DNA of 37,462 bases from Ichthyophonus hoferi (GCA_002751075.1 NAOQ01000092.1:66604-104065), one strand, 5' to 3'. Positions 1 to 12,403 are shown, counted from the stretch's first letter. Numbers and translations: made by a program. Notes: generated by a model not told the origin, from the letters alone.

Positions 1-291
1 TTATCAGCATACATATATTTATATATAAAAAACCTTGGGCCCACTTTATTTTTATATCTTCAATATGTTAATGTGCTCTTGTTTTTTTACATGTACACAA
101 TATAAAACCAACTTAAACGTCAATAGATGTGCAAATGCCCAATACTGTAGATCTCTATTGCATACCAAAGCAAATCCATTTATGTCATTTATAGCATTGA
201 TTCTATTCAATATAGTTATATAAATCCCTTTTGTAATTACACGCATACAGTACAGAAAGCCAATAACTCATAATGGAACAGCTAAATCTAC

Positions 292-2768
292 CTGATTGCT
301 TTGGTTTAACTGATGTGTTTTTTGCTCTATTGCAGTATAAATGACGTTGTACTCAGCTTCATACTCATTTTTCTTGGCCTGGGAATAATATGTCATGAGT
401 ATGTAGTAGTTTGAATACATTCACATCGTATAGACTGGTTTGTATTTAATTAATATATATGTAACTGCTCTATCATTCCTCTAATAAACACAATCACTTT
501 ATAATATTTCTGAGCGCATTACTTAGCTTTACGCAATACATTGATACCAAGTAAAACTTTATATAGTAACATATATTCTACAATATATATTATAATATAG
601 TTAATAATATATAGTATAATATAATATAGCTAATATATATAGTGAGTTTCGAACTATTCCTATTACACCAATCACTTACCAGCAGTGTGGCATGCATGTT
701 TACTTCAGTGCTCTTAATCTGTATGGTTAAGGATTTATTGTAATTATAAATACATATAAGTATTGGTTTTTTGTAATAAACACATAGAAAATAGTGTGCC
801 AATGCTTCTCTATATAAGAAAATAATTGTACAAATTGAAACAAGAGAAAAAATATTAACCCCTTACCAGTTCTTCTGCTTTTGCTGCATCTTCTTCTTGT
901 TGCTTTTTGATTTTCTCTTTCATGAGTGCCATGTGGATAGTATTATCTTCCTGCAATATGTAAGGAATAACATAAGAGTCAGATATGCTGATTAGTTTAC
1001 ACTAAATTAACAAAATATTAATTAATTAATTAATAGTTCTATATGGAATACATGCCATATTTATTCTTTGCAATGCATCACTAAGTATGGAAAGGAGAAA
1101 CATGAAAGTAAATAATTAATCTATATGAAAAGGGAGGTTGGAGAAAAGAAAGTAAAAGAAAAAGAAAAACGTGCGGCCTGGAAATAAGAATATAACTCAC
1201 TTACCAATTTTTGTTGCTGTTTTTTATGTATATAGGTTTTTCGTAGTTGATCACATACAACCACCATTATGAAGATGATGCTCAGGCTAACTGCGGAGTT
1301 TGGAATTCAAAATCATTAAAACATTTGTGTTTTCAAAGTGGAGAGACTGCAATTACAATTCATTTATAGGTATATATAATATGTAATTTTTTATAGGTTT
1401 ATTGGTATTTATGAACAGTTTATTGATGAGTAGGCTGATCTATTTATCAATCGCTTAGTTATCCATGTATTATTAGCAGTGTTCTACTATATAATATTAT
1501 CTACGTTATACTATATATATATATACTATTAACTATATTATACTATATACCATTAATTATATTACACTCTATCCTATTTACTATAATATATTATATATTA
1601 TTAGCAACATTATACTATATACTATTAACTGTATTATACTCTATATTGTTAACTATATTATAATAAATTATTAGCCATATTATACTATATACTATACTAC
1701 ATATTATTAGCAACATTATACTATATACTACTAATTCTATTATACTATATACTATTAATTGTATTTTACTATACATTATTAACTATATTATAATAAACTA
1801 GATACCAATAACTCTATTATACGATATACTATTAACTAACTATATTATAATATATAAATATGTATTATACTATATATTATTAGCTATATTATAACGTTTA
1901 TTATACTAAATATTTCTAAATATATCATACTGTATAATATTAGCTGTAATATACAGATATTTTTCAATATCTTATACTACATACCAAAATATATTTTATT
2001 ATAGATTGTAAAATACGTTATAATAAATATTTTAAAATATATTATACTATATAATATTGGCTATATTAAGCAGATATTATTCAATATAATTATACTATAT
2101 ATTATAAAACATATTATACTATATATCATTATTTATATTATACTATATACTATTGATTGTATTATACTATATATTACTAACTATATTATACTATATATTA
2201 TATATTATTAATTATATTATGTTATATACTACTAATCATATTATACTATACCTTATTAACTATACTATACCATATCTTATTAATTATCTTATAAGATATA
2301 CATATTTTTAAATATATCATACTATATAATATTAATTATATTATATAGATATTCTATAATATATCATGCTACATACTAGAAAATATATTATACTGTATAC
2401 CAATATTTTTCTTATTATTAACTATATTATGCTACATCTTATTAGCTATATTGTAATATTTATTATACTACATATTTTTAAATAGATCATGCTATATAAT
2501 AATAACTATATTATACAGATATTCTTCAATATATCATATTACATATCATAAAATACATTATATTATATATTATTAACTATATTATACAATAAATTACACA
2601 TATTCACCTACTTTTTTGTGCCTGGAGATAGACTAAACTTTGAGTGTTTATGGCCAATATAACAATTGCCGGTAAGATATCATTTTCTGAAGTATATGCG
2701 TATACTAAGCTGCTCATAAATGTAATTATGAAAATGATAAAAACAAATACGCTAACTAATGTAGACAT
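292..2768 (-). CDS. Partial gene: multi-span membrane protein with coiled-coil tail, BAP31-like
   Basis: Four phase-consistent exons are visible on the minus strand: 2768-2612 (starts with ATG), 1290-1205, 950-867 and 378-292. Each is bounded by AG and GT, with donors GTAGGT, GTAAGT, GTAAGG and GTAGAT. The joined reading has about 139 residues so far and continues past the left edge of the window. It opens with a hydrophobic segment (about residues 4-24) and has a second hydrophobic block (about 31-75) ending at residues CDQLRK. A Lys/Glu/Gln-rich coiled coil follows, including KEKIKKQQEEDAAKAEEL. BAP31-family ER chaperone/sorting proteins have three spans and then a cytosolic coiled coil, and the local pattern LQAQKIS resembles their LFRAQRN before the last span. 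If this is BAP31, the N-terminal span is missing or in an unseen upstream exon. The gene structure is well supported; the family is a guess. A CRE-like TGACGTA lies upstream at 3004-3010 (minus). Confidence 0.6.
1486..2595. repeat. Degenerate AT-rich tandem array in the first intron of the BAP31-like gene
   Basis: About 1.1 kb made almost wholly of variants of ttatactatatactattaa and related steps such as ttatactatatattattagc. Guanine is very rare on the plus strand, so the array is strongly strand-asymmetric. It fills most of the intron between the exons at 1205-1290 and 2612-2768. Confidence 0.85.
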
Positions 2769-4045
2769 TTTTCTGTTTTGTATTTTAAAATGAAAAGTTA
2801 TATAAATAAAAAATTTAGAATAATTGTAACGTAGAACCTAGAAACAGTTCAAATTTTCCTAACCAATATTAACTACATAGGAATGAAACTGTCTGCCGTA
2901 TGGGCTAATCTGTACTCCGAATAATTGAATTCTGCTCTCGAAAATCCTAATTTGAAATCGTCAATCCTTAATTTACCTTTTTAAGTAGTGGAGCCTGATC
3001 ACATACGTCAGATACTATAATTACATTACTCGAAATACCGCAATTGTAATATTAGAGCCGCGAATAGAAATTAAGCACACACCATAAAATACGGTACATA
3101 TATTATGTTAAAAAATAAAAATATTTATTTTATTAAAAGATTTGTTTTATGTCTAGCTTTTAAAGGCCTAAATATTTAAGTCCTTTCTCTACTTTTTTAA
3201 TTTATCGTTTCTTTCAAATTATTTTTTATTTGAGTTAGAAAACTATATTTATAATTGAGCTCAATATCGTTATCATATGTCTATTCTATTATTTTCCATT
3301 TCTAGTTACCCTCATAAAATTATCCTGGGGCTTGGGACATTTTCATTGGAAAGCAGGTTTCCATAACGCCCATCATTGTATAGATATCTCTCATCTAATC
3401 TATATCGGCCTGATTTTTCTGAATCCATCACATTTATTGGTGGTTCTATCTTAGATTCATACTGTCTACTTCTTCCAGACATATTTTTTTGATTGGCGCA
3501 GTATCGTAGTAGTCATTCTCCAGATTTTGTGAATGTCATGAATTAGCTATTTGTACACGATTGATAATATTTTTGATCTTCGCATTATCTTAGCATTATT
3601 TAAAAGCTGTGCACTTTTTTTTAGATCCTAAAAAAGCCAATAACAAAAATATAAGAATTTCATAATGGTTGAAATTTTTAATTGGAAATAAGTACAGAAA
3701 AATAGAGATATATTGAGACAAATGATAACCTTACTACTAAAAACCAAATAAATTGAATGAGGCATTTTTAGAGTAAATCTTCTTTTTTAAAAAAATAAAA
3801 ATAACAAACATATTTAAGAATTATACCATTGTATTTCTTGCATATTATGGATATATAGATAAAAATAATAAGAATAAATTGATAAACAAAAATAATGAAC
3901 ATATATATAATTGTAAACAACATAATCACTGGCCAAAACGTGTTGTTGCAATTGGAATCCTTTGGAATAGCATTTGAGCCGTTTGAAACTTTCAGTGTCA
4001 TCGGGTGAGAATATTTAGATGCTGGCTTCGAAGGCTCTAATTAGG
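2769..4045. other. Intergenic stretch with one short membrane-type open segment
   Basis: This spacer is AT-rich and largely featureless. The only open segment of note is on the minus strand at 4001-3768 (77 codons from ATG): a polar, Asn/Ser-containing N-terminus with potential N-glycosylation sites, then about 30 hydrophobic residues starting WPVIMLFTIIYMFIIF. It could be the last exon of a membrane protein or chance in AT-rich DNA, which favours Ile/Phe/Tyr codons. I see no splice partners that I trust and no family match. Confidence 0.3.
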
Positions 4046-4245
4046 TGTTATTTAGAAGTGTCTTTTTCCGGGTCACCAATAGAGGTTGCTCTTAGCTCTA
4101 ATTCGCTAGAAATGCACAATCTAGATTCTTTACTGCAGGGTCAACCAGTGCAAGTTTCAGGGTAAGACGTTTAAGGCGTCTCTGAACGCAGAACATTTGT
4201 GTCCTGCAAGCAGAACTAAAAGAGATAATTTTATTTCAAGTGCTG
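4046..4245 (-). repeat. Dispersed coding-like repeat, copy A
   Basis: Read on the minus strand, this segment resembles two other places in the window. Its part near 4046-4170 matches 32990-33150: both carry a stretch reading ELRA then PEKDTSK, preceded by a run beginning RLTLKL here and RLGLKL there. Its part near 4165-4225 matches 10795-10875: both carry TTCAGAGACGCC flanked by similar sequence. All three copies have the same orientation. The reading frame is interrupted in this copy. Family unknown; either a transposable element fragment or remnants of a duplicated host exon. Confidence 0.5.
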
Positions 4246-4700
4246 GAGCATGTACAATACGTGGCAATGATTATTTATTTATTTATTTATTTATACTAGA
4301 ATATAAAAAAAATATCTTTATTTTTTATCTGCTATTAATCAAGTAATAGAGATTATCTAACAAACCTACCTAGTAATGATTCAGATTTAGATTAATTCCT
4401 ATGTACCGTATTATATTAAGTACACATTTTTATCCTAATTCAGTCTTACCGGATCATAAGTGTTTATAATAGTATAAACTAACCCCTGTGCGGCTGAGAC
4501 GAGGTTTCTAGTTTTGTTGACATTAATCTGCTACTTAACATGCGGCATTGTCAGGGTAGCGGCTGAAAATAAAGCCTGTGTATGTTTTACCGTTTCTGCA
4601 TCCTGAAATATAATATTGGTTATAATATAGTTTAAATGCTTGCAAAATATTTACAATATATATAAACATACATTATTGTAAGAATTAAATATTATATATA

Positions 4701-4845
4701 GGGGTTTCCGTGCTTAACGACAGTTTCCCAAGCATTAGCAACATTTTTTTACCAACATTAACGACATTTTCCAAGCTTTGACGGCATTTTCCCAAGGTTA
4801 GCGACATTCAAGTATGAAAAAGATAATTTTGTTGAAAATCAGTTT
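4701..4845. repeat. Left terminal inverted repeat with internal ~21-bp units
   Basis: Four to five imperfect units can be picked out, each with an (a/g)CGACA or GCAACA core followed by a T-rich run and CCCAAGC or similar. The reverse complement of 8180-8316 shows the same succession of units. Confidence 0.75.
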
Positions 4846-5031
4846 ATGAAAAAGCCAATAGTATTTTTTTATGGAATGACATTTATTCAAGAATATTTTC
4901 CTCTACTAAAAACTTACTTATGCATATTAATTTATTTAATTTCCTTTCTCCACAGATGTATTCACTAAGCTACAACTACACTAAGGAGCTAATATAAAGA
5001 ACAATAAAACTTGAACTTTTCCCCGAAATTA

Positions 5032-5321
5032 TGTATCTATATATACATCAACCATCTGAGTTCTTTCATGCGACCACTCATCTTGTTGGGCTTGTGTAAG
5101 GTTGTGATTAATTCTCACCGCATGACCTGGATCAAACTGGGTCGGCGGTTCAATGTTTACCATGTGAACCGGATAAATCCAAGTCGGTGGTTCCAATCTT
5201 ACAACTTGATCCGGGTCGGGATGGGTCGCCCGTATAACTCTTACGGATTGAGTGTCCCTTACAATTTACAATTTACCAGAGCAAACTATTGATTATTTAA
5301 GATAATAGTTGGATTCTGACA
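5032..5321 (+). repeat. Left LTR of the copia fossil
   Basis: Starts with TG in an AT-rich run and ends with CA at 5320-5321. It aligns along its whole length with 7660-7950 in the same orientation. The shared core includes ggtcggcggttcaatgttta and a run of GGGTCG-type motifs. Confidence 0.75.
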
Positions 5322-5547
5322 GCCCCTCTTTAAACTCACAGGTTTCACCCAGTACAGTTGTAAATTATATATTATATCCTTCCATCCTTCTGAGCAGTCC
5401 TTTATTCCCAAGAGTCTTACAGTGTTGGTCCATGCTGCTCCAGTGAGATCTCTTCATGCATATATTGGCTGTATTGGATTTTGTACCAACATAGTCAAGG
5501 ACCACCTTTCCTACAGCAACACACTCTTGTACAAAACACTCGCGCAG

Positions 5548-6195
5548 TCAAATGTGCATTGTCCTTGATCCCAGCATTATCGCCTCTCCCATCATGATAC
5601 TGGCCTTATTATCACCGAGGATCTTGACAGGGAACTGACTTGGTTGGCCTAATTCCTCCAGAAGGTGGCCTAACCATATCATCTCCTTCGATGCTTCAGT
5701 GAGAGCTATAAAGTCAGATTCTGCTGAACTTAATGCATGTAACGTCTGTTTTGTGCTTCTCCAAGAGACGTATGCGTTGTTAATAGTTGCTATCAAGTCA
5801 GAGGTGCACTTTAAGGAGTCGGGAGATCCCATAAAATCAGCATCTGAGAATCCCAGTAATACATGATCTCCTGGTAACAAAATGATGCCAAGATCAGGAT
5901 TATTACGGATATAAGCCAAACACCACCTCATCATACGCATGTGATCTTTGTACGGAGCTCTGCTGTATCGCCCTAGTAGTCCCACTGGGTATGCCAAATC
6001 TAGGCGCACACACTGCATCACCCACAGAATCAGACCTGGTCCTTCTGCATATTTCGCCTTGTCACACGGTTCTAGGATCTCCTTATTATAAAATGGTATA
6101 ATTATAGTGATGAGAAGCACCTGTGGCAGACAGGTCCCTTCTTGGGGACTCAAAACGTCTCTCTGGGTAACGCCGGAAAGGAATCTGGGTTGCAA
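5548..6195 (-). pseudogene. Copia RT-tail/RNase H segment (fossil, minus-strand half)
   Basis: The translation carries hallmarks of the 3' part of Ty1/copia pol: DLAYPVGLLGRYSRAP, then a run of the LLGFSDADFMGSPDSLKCTS type, VSWRSTKQT, and SSAESDFIALTEASKEMIWL. These correspond to the RNase H region of copia polyproteins (ADWAG.., RKS.WR..KQ, SSTEAEY.AL..). It is treated as a fossil component of the element spanning 5032-7950 and is not an independent gene. Confidence 0.8.
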
Positions 6196-6298
6196 AGATG
6201 GACTGAACTGATTCTTCTTCTTGTCACAACCCCTGTTTCAACTTAAAAAAGACATCAGGAATTGTTGAACCGCCTGGTAATCTGCATTTCCATCACAA

Positions 6299-6586
6299 TC
6301 AAAAGCTATGGGCGAAGGAGCAATATTTGTCCATTGCCCGAGCTGCAGTGAGCACCTTTACATATTCAACCTTATAATCAAAGACTAAGTCAAAGCCAGC
6401 AAGCTGTTGGAGCATTCCATATGTCTGGGACACATAGGAGTATGCTGTCTCCCCTGGGACCAAGTGGTTGAGGGCAAAGCGTGTTAGGAACGCCATTAGG
6501 ACCTCACGCTTGTGGCTCTTTGAAGCATTCATCACATTTTGAAACATATGGTATACTGGGGTGTCAATAGTGATTTCACACGTCAA
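6299..6586 (-). pseudogene. Gag-like segment of the copia fossil (minus-strand half)
   Basis: An open stretch containing a Leu/Ala-rich helical region and QTYGMLQQLAGFDLVF. It lies directly upstream of the RNase H-like segment in its own orientation. A related sequence occurs on the plus strand at about 6890-7050. The position and helical character suggest gag, but the family match is weak. Confidence 0.5.
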
Positions 6587-6889
6587 GCGAGCATCCTAGG
6601 TCATTGACTGGAAGGGTAAACCTCTCACAGATACTTCCTGTTCAGATAATTCCTCATTTAACAGGATTTGTTCAGTTCCGGGATCCACCTGCAGCACACT
6701 TGACCATCATAAATCCGTCAGGATTACAGTAAGGTCGTCCTTCCAGGCGGACACATTACTCTCCAAGGTGGCTAAACCAGTCAATGGAGTGAGGTCCACT
6801 ACAGGCCTAGGACAACTACAAGAACTCGTCGGGCTTACACCTTGGTTGCCGTCATTAATATCCATTGTTTAGAGTTAATCAGAAGTGGA

Positions 6890-7660
6890 AGCATGCAAAA
6901 AAGACTATAACCCTATGTGTCCCGGGCATTTGGAGTGCTCCAACAGTTTGCTGACTCCGACTTAGCCTTTGACGCTAACGTTGAATATGTAAAGGTGCTC
7001 ACTGTGGTTCGGGCAGTGGACAAATATGGTTCCTTTGCCCATAGCTTTTGATTGTGCTGGAAATGCAGATTTCCAGACAGTCCAACAATTCCTGATGTCC
7101 TGCTTAAGTTGGGACAGGGTTTGCGACGAGGCGGGGGAATCAGTTCAGTTCATCTTTGCAACCCAGGTCCTTTTCTGGCACCACCCAGAGGGACGTTTGG
7201 AGTCTTCGAGAAGGGACCTGTCTACCACAGGTGCTTCTCATTACCACAACCATACCATTTGATGATAAGCAGATCCTAAAACCATGTGACAAGATGAAAT
7301 ACACAGAAGGACTAGATCTGATTTTGTGGGTGATGCGGTGTGTGCGCCTAGATTTGGCATACCCAGCGGGACTACTAGGGCGATATGGCAGAGCTCCATA
7401 CAAAGGTCACATGCATATAATGAGGTGGTGTTTGGCTTATATCTATGAGAATCCTGATCTTGGCATCATTTTCTTACCAGGAGATCATGTATTACTGGGA
7501 TTCTCATATGCTGATTTTATGGGATTTCCCGACTCCTTAAAGTGCACCTCTGACTTGATAGCAGCTATTAACAACACATACGTCTCTTGGAGAAGCACAA
7601 AACAGACGTTACATGCATTAAGTTTAGCAGAACCTGAGTTTATAGCTCTCACCGAAGTTA
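6890..7660 (+). pseudogene. Plus-strand half of the copia fossil (gag-like plus RNase H-like)
   Basis: About 6890-7050 resembles the reverse complement of the gag-like segment at 6299-6586. The open stretch at 7156-7660 resembles the RNase H-like segment at 5548-6195, including DLAYPAGLLGRYGRAP and VSWRSTKQTLHALS. Both halves show the same compact order, so the shortened arrangement probably predates the inverted duplication. Fossil; broken. Confidence 0.75.
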
Positions 7661-7950
7661 TATATATATATATACATCAACCATCTGGGTTCTTTCATGT
7701 GACCACTCATCTTGTTGGGCTTTTGTACAGTTGTGATTAATTCCCACCACATGAACTGGATCAAATTGGGTCGGCGGTTCAATGTTTACCATGTGAACCG
7801 GATAAAACCGAGTCGGTGGTTTCAATCTTACAACTTGATCCGGGTCGGGGTGGGTCGCCCGTATAACTCTTACAAATTGAGTGTCCCTTACAATTTACAA
7901 TTTACCAGAGCAAACTATTTACTATTTAAGATTATAGTTGGATTCTGACA
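7660..7950 (+). repeat. Right LTR of the copia fossil
   Basis: Direct repeat of 5032-5321, ending in ttctgaca at 7943-7950 and preceded by a (TA)n run. Around 18 differences from the left copy were counted by eye. Confidence 0.75.
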
Positions 7951-8179
7951 ATGGATCCAAGTGTTCTCATATAGTAACCATTATAATCTTTTTAAGATTG
8001 AAATGGTGGTTGATAATCATGTCTTAATTCATTGGAAATTGCCCTGCACTGTTTTACCGTAGTGGGAGTATTATTTTGATTTTGATTATTTTCAGTACTC
8101 TTTTCTGTCAACCAAAATATTTAAAGAAACCTTATAAATATTTGAAGAAATTGGTTTAAAATATCAATATTATTTTTTT

Positions 8180-8316
8180 TTAGAACTGATTTTCAAAAAC
8201 AAATTGACGTTTTCATACTTGAATGTCGCTAAAACTTGAGAAAAAATGTCGCTAAGCTTGGGGCAAAAAAAAATGTTATTAATGCTTGGGAAACTGCTGT
8301 TAAAGCTCGGAAAACC
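8180..8316. repeat. Right terminal inverted repeat with internal ~21-bp units
   Basis: This is the inverted partner of 4701-4845. Read on the plus strand it carries units such as aatgtcgctaagcttggggc, and it ends with taaagctcggaaaacc. A short open frame across it is only a by-product of the repeat. Confidence 0.75.
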
Positions 8317-11300
8317 ATATATATATGCGTATTTATATTATGAGGATAAGCTATATACTATTCTAATAAATTCTGAAAATGTGTGCTTGTTATTACTATG
8401 GAATAGCGAGAATACGTCAAAAAGCGTTGTTATTGTTATTAAGAGTTTTTAAAATTTGAGAGTATTGATATAATTGGCAGCGAATAGGATAAAGGATAAA
8501 AGTAAAAATATATTTCGGCTAATAGGAAAGTGGAAAGCCTTGGAGTCATTTTTATGTTGCATCCAGGGTTGGAAATATAGATTTATTTTTCAGCGGTATG
8601 TCAGACTACAGGATTCCTAATATGAATATGTTAATATATTTTTTAGTTTTAACAACGATAATATTTAAATGTAGTTTTATATTTTAAAAAGTTTATTTTA
8701 TTGAAAGATTGCGGATTTTTTTAACTCTCTATGTTCTCTAAAATCCCAAGGCATCCACACCCTTTCCATTATTATTGTTATTATTACCATTTATAAGGAG
8801 ACTATTCACAATTTTATACATTTTTTCCAGGAAAGATTTAACCACATATGTAAAGATTATACAACAATATATATATATTCCATCCTATTTACTATTTATT
8901 AGAAGCCTATATATCTAATCTTCATATATATGCCGACACCTTTGTTGATTTTTTCCTATCGTTTTATTACGACTTGGTGATATATAAGTATGTACACATG
9001 CATATGTATATGATTATATATATATTAGAAATATCATAGTAATAAGGATTATAGTCAATAAACATTACCGTATTAATTGTATTAAACATCAACTATAACC
9101 AGGTAATTAAAAATCTGTTAATGATTTTATAAAAATATAAACACAGACACACGAACACACCTGCACCCACTCCCACATAATTATAAACAAGAAACCATGC
9201 GAACTTTTTTTTATCTATTTAATACGTTCATGTACTTCAAAGGAACCACTTCTTCACTTTGTACTCTATCAATGATCATATCATCTGCCATTTTTAATGC
9301 CATTTTTTTTTTCTAAATGACCCGACAAAACCCCCTTCACACCAGTATCTTGCAAAAAGCATTTGGTCTATATACTATATTTGTGTTACTTCTTTCTTTA
9401 AATAATTATTTATTATGATTTTTCTTTATTTTAATGGCACAAAATATGAATATTTATTCGTAGAAAATTCTTCAAGACAAAAACACAAATTCTTAAATTA
9501 TAATTAAACTAATAATTACCTTAGATTCAATAAGGCCGAAACAAGTCCACGGATTCTTGCACGACATATTTAGTTAAGTTGCATTGCGGTAACATAGCCA
9601 GTTTTTGTTTTGGTAGCTTTGTTGTGATAGAAGGCTTCCACAAGCTATTTCCTACAATATTTTACATTATTGAAAATAGGAATAGGAATATATTATGGTG
9701 TATAATATTCTACCATGCTATATTACTACGGTACTACTTGTTGGTATGCTTAAATATGCGTGTTGCGGCAGCATAATAAGTTTTTGTGGCTTTTTTCGTA
9801 ATGTTCATATAAACAAAGACTACCATTAGCATTGAAACTTAAATATGCTTACTAAAGCATAATACAAACGCATTGAATTGATATATGTGCTGCCGTGACA
9901 TTGTGTGAAAAGGAACAAGTACGCTTAAAAATGTTGATATGTTGATGTCTCGACGTTTGAAATATAGCATAGTATGATCATAAATGGTATTAATCAATAT
10001 ATGAAAATTAAAAAGCATTTTTCATTTACTAAGCTTTAAAGAATGCTAAAATTACAAACATTGCTTGACTGGTGCCTTTTATTGCAATATGGAGTAGGAG
10101 TGTACTGTGAATTACAAACGAAATAATATATGTTATTATTTTCTTTTGCAAACAGGTTTTTATCTTGCATGAGTTTGGATGTACATGTATAATATAGATT
10201 AGTGTAGTTCATGATTTTGTTAATTGTCCTTTTATCAATTAATCTTATAAATGTATACATTGATTTTAACCTGTTATAGTCACAAATATTATCCATTTTA
10301 TACCAATTGTTAATTAATTTGGGTATTTCTTTTTATAGTTATAATCATTTAATATTATTAGGACTTTTTTGCCCAAACTACTGGTCTATAACCTAGTGAT
10401 TAAGCTTTTTCATATACTGCCAACCAGTCAGCATTTTATGCGTATGGACTTTTCTATACACATTAAACCAATCAAAACTTTACCTACTGGTTTTTACCAT
10501 TACATGCATAGAATACGTTCACAAAATAATTAAAAGTATTTTTACTGTTAGCTATTAATGTTTTCAGTCGTCAAATATATGTTTTAAAGTCTCTCTAGAA
10601 ATTTACTTTGCTCATTTTACTATTCATTTATATCATGTCTTTTTTTATTAAATGGTGGAAATTTATTATCCAGATTCTCTAATGGAAGGCCAACTAGTCA
10701 AGCCTCATACAATCAAACCACGAGAGAATACTTGCATGGTTTCCATCTACAATCGCAATGGTTTATATCATAGTTATTATTGATATTGCAGGTTGTAAGA
10801 TAAGAAGTACAGGGCGTCTCTGAATTCAGCAGAATTGTGTGTTCTACAAACAGAACCCATAAAGACTTTAGCTTGTCCTTTGCCTATAGATAATTCTCTA
10901 GACCAACTAGAAGAAGACAGACACACTGTACGTCAAATAGGTTTCATTACAACAAATACTACTTTCATTTCTAAAAAGTATTAATCAAATCTACAATTCA
11001 ACTCAATCATATAATTTGTACGCAATAGCTGTTTAGAAAAAATCTTCTCTTTTTGACACATTTTGAATATATTAAGGCGATAAATACCACAACTGTGATA
11101 TACTTTATCTAAAAAACAATTAGGATAAGTTAGTGGCCTAGTACAACGTCTTTACACTGGTTGTAATCAATGAATTTGATGGATTATTTTTGTAACAATA
11201 TACATAAAATATACGAAATAGTTTATGCTATGACTGTTTGCCTAGATGTGCATCATTAGACGAACTTTTCCCTATTAATCTAGTTCTACCATACAATGAA

Positions 11301-12390
11301 ATCCATCTAAATGCTGATACATATATTTCGCCTAATGCTTTTGTTCTATTTTTTATTTACTAAAGTATTATAAAATTGTTTCTGTTTCATTATTTTTCTC
11401 AAATATTATTACTGATGGTGTTAACTTTTATAAACGGGTCCTATTTTAAAAATGCGTATATTAAGTAGTTGACAAAGGTTGGTTATGTGAGGGTTTAGTA
11501 TCACAATAGTATATATATTTCTCAGCAAACTCCACCCTTATTCTTACACCAACATAAACGGCTCCTCTTGCCAATTTAAATATTAATAAATTAACCTTTA
11601 TTTATAATTTTCTGCTATATATATTGTTTTATACAAGCCATGTGTTATTAATAACAAAAAAATCAGTACCACAATAAGTACGAATTGACGCTAGCTACTC
11701 ACCAATGGAATTGTGCAGCAATAATTAATACTGTCCAAATGCAGATACGTTTGTAATTTTAATACGATATTATTGGCTCTCTCATATACATATTTTTCTT
11801 TTGGGTTTATTTTAAACAGCAGCAATAGGCCAGTAAACAATACGTTTATTTTTACCATTCCTATTGGCTATTTAGTTTGATTGGTAGATGGGTAAGCCTA
11901 TGGCATTATCATAAATTAGATATGTAAACGAGTGCTATAACGCTGAATCTAGTACGTCAGAGCTGGTCAAAGTAATATGCCAAGTTATATATAGTTTTAC
12001 GCATTTTAATTATTCAAATAAACATGTTAATTATAAAAATACATAGTCCGGTATTGGTGTTTCGCCATGTGTTATAATTGCCCGATGTCAAATCTAGTAA
12101 ATCATTTGGCTTTCCGACAATTCGTATAATGGCGATAAAATTCCGATGTTCCTGGACTAATGATGTAATATAGAGTTCTTTTAAAGTAATCCATTTGAAG
12201 AATAAAAACGCTTGTGTATGTACATGAAAAAAAAATTTTTAAAAAAAAATGTATATATATTAGGGTTTTTACTAGTAATGATATTGGATTATCTTATAGT
12301 AAGCCGAGCACACTTTTGATTTCGTTTAAATTTGATGCTAGGTCACGCTAGTTGTATGGGTGAGGTAATCTATTTCTCATTCCCGGGCCA
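8317..12390. other. Long intergenic region, no gene recognised
   Basis: About 4 kb of AT-rich sequence with short chance open frames only. It contains copy B of the dispersed repeat near 10795-10875 and two ATTGGCT motifs at 11772 and 11863, several hundred bases upstream of the receptor-like gene. Nothing else could be supported. Confidence 0.6.
10795..10875 (-). repeat. Dispersed coding-like repeat, copy B
   Basis: On the minus strand this segment aligns well by eye with 4165-4225. Both share a stretch of the type gttctg(c/t)ttg(c/t)ag(g/a)acac, then ttcagagacgcc. One frame reads CRTHNSAEFRDAL here. Function unknown. Confidence 0.45.
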
Positions 12391-12392
12391 AC

Positions 12393-12403
12393 TATATATA
12401 TAA
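12393..12403 (+). promoter_or_regulatory. TATA box of the receptor-like gene
   Basis: TATATATAAGG sits in a GC-richer context about 160 bp before the chosen ATG. This predicts transcription starting near 12,425-12,435. An out-of-frame ATG in the presumed leader at 12489 opens a 59-codon upstream frame that overlaps the main start and stops at 12666-12668; if the leader is unspliced, this could damp translation. Confidence 0.55.

Larger units (their letters stand above)
5032..7950 (+). mobile_element. Ty1/copia-type LTR retrotransposon, fossil
   Basis: Two direct repeats of about 290 bp flank an interior with copia-type segments. Both end in ttctgaca. By eye they differ at about 18 positions (6-7 percent), so the insertion is old but not ancient. 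The interior holds an RNase H-like segment on the minus strand (5548-6195), a gag-like segment on the minus strand (6299-6586), and matching segments on the plus strand (about 6890-7050 and 7156-7660). It is therefore arranged as inverted halves around a centre near 6600-6890. Much of pol is absent and the element is clearly broken in many places. It sits inside the inverted-repeat element at 4701-8316. No target-site duplication could be recognised. Confidence 0.75.
4701..8316. mobile_element. Nested element bounded by terminal inverted repeats of ~140 bp
   Basis: The left end (about 4701-4845) and right end (about 8180-8316) are inverted copies of each other. Both contain several ~21-bp units of the kind ttaacgacattttcccaagc, and both finish inward with a shared stretch around cgacattcaagtatgaaaa. 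The outer ends are ggggtttccg on the left and cggaaaacc on the right, with TATATA-like sequence immediately outside each. This looks like a non-autonomous DNA transposon with long repetitive terminal inverted repeats. No transposase is visible; what lies between is short AT-rich sequence plus an LTR-element fossil inserted into it. Superfamily not assigned. Confidence 0.7.

Noticed and set aside
5011-5292. Open frame of 93 codons, with a related one at 7712-7948, suggesting a duplicated gene
   Set aside because: Both are translations of the two LTRs of the copia fossil.
8246-8452. Open frame reading MSLSLGQKKMLLMLGKLLLKLG
   Set aside because: The apparent leucine repeat is only the translation of the ~21-bp units of the terminal inverted repeat.
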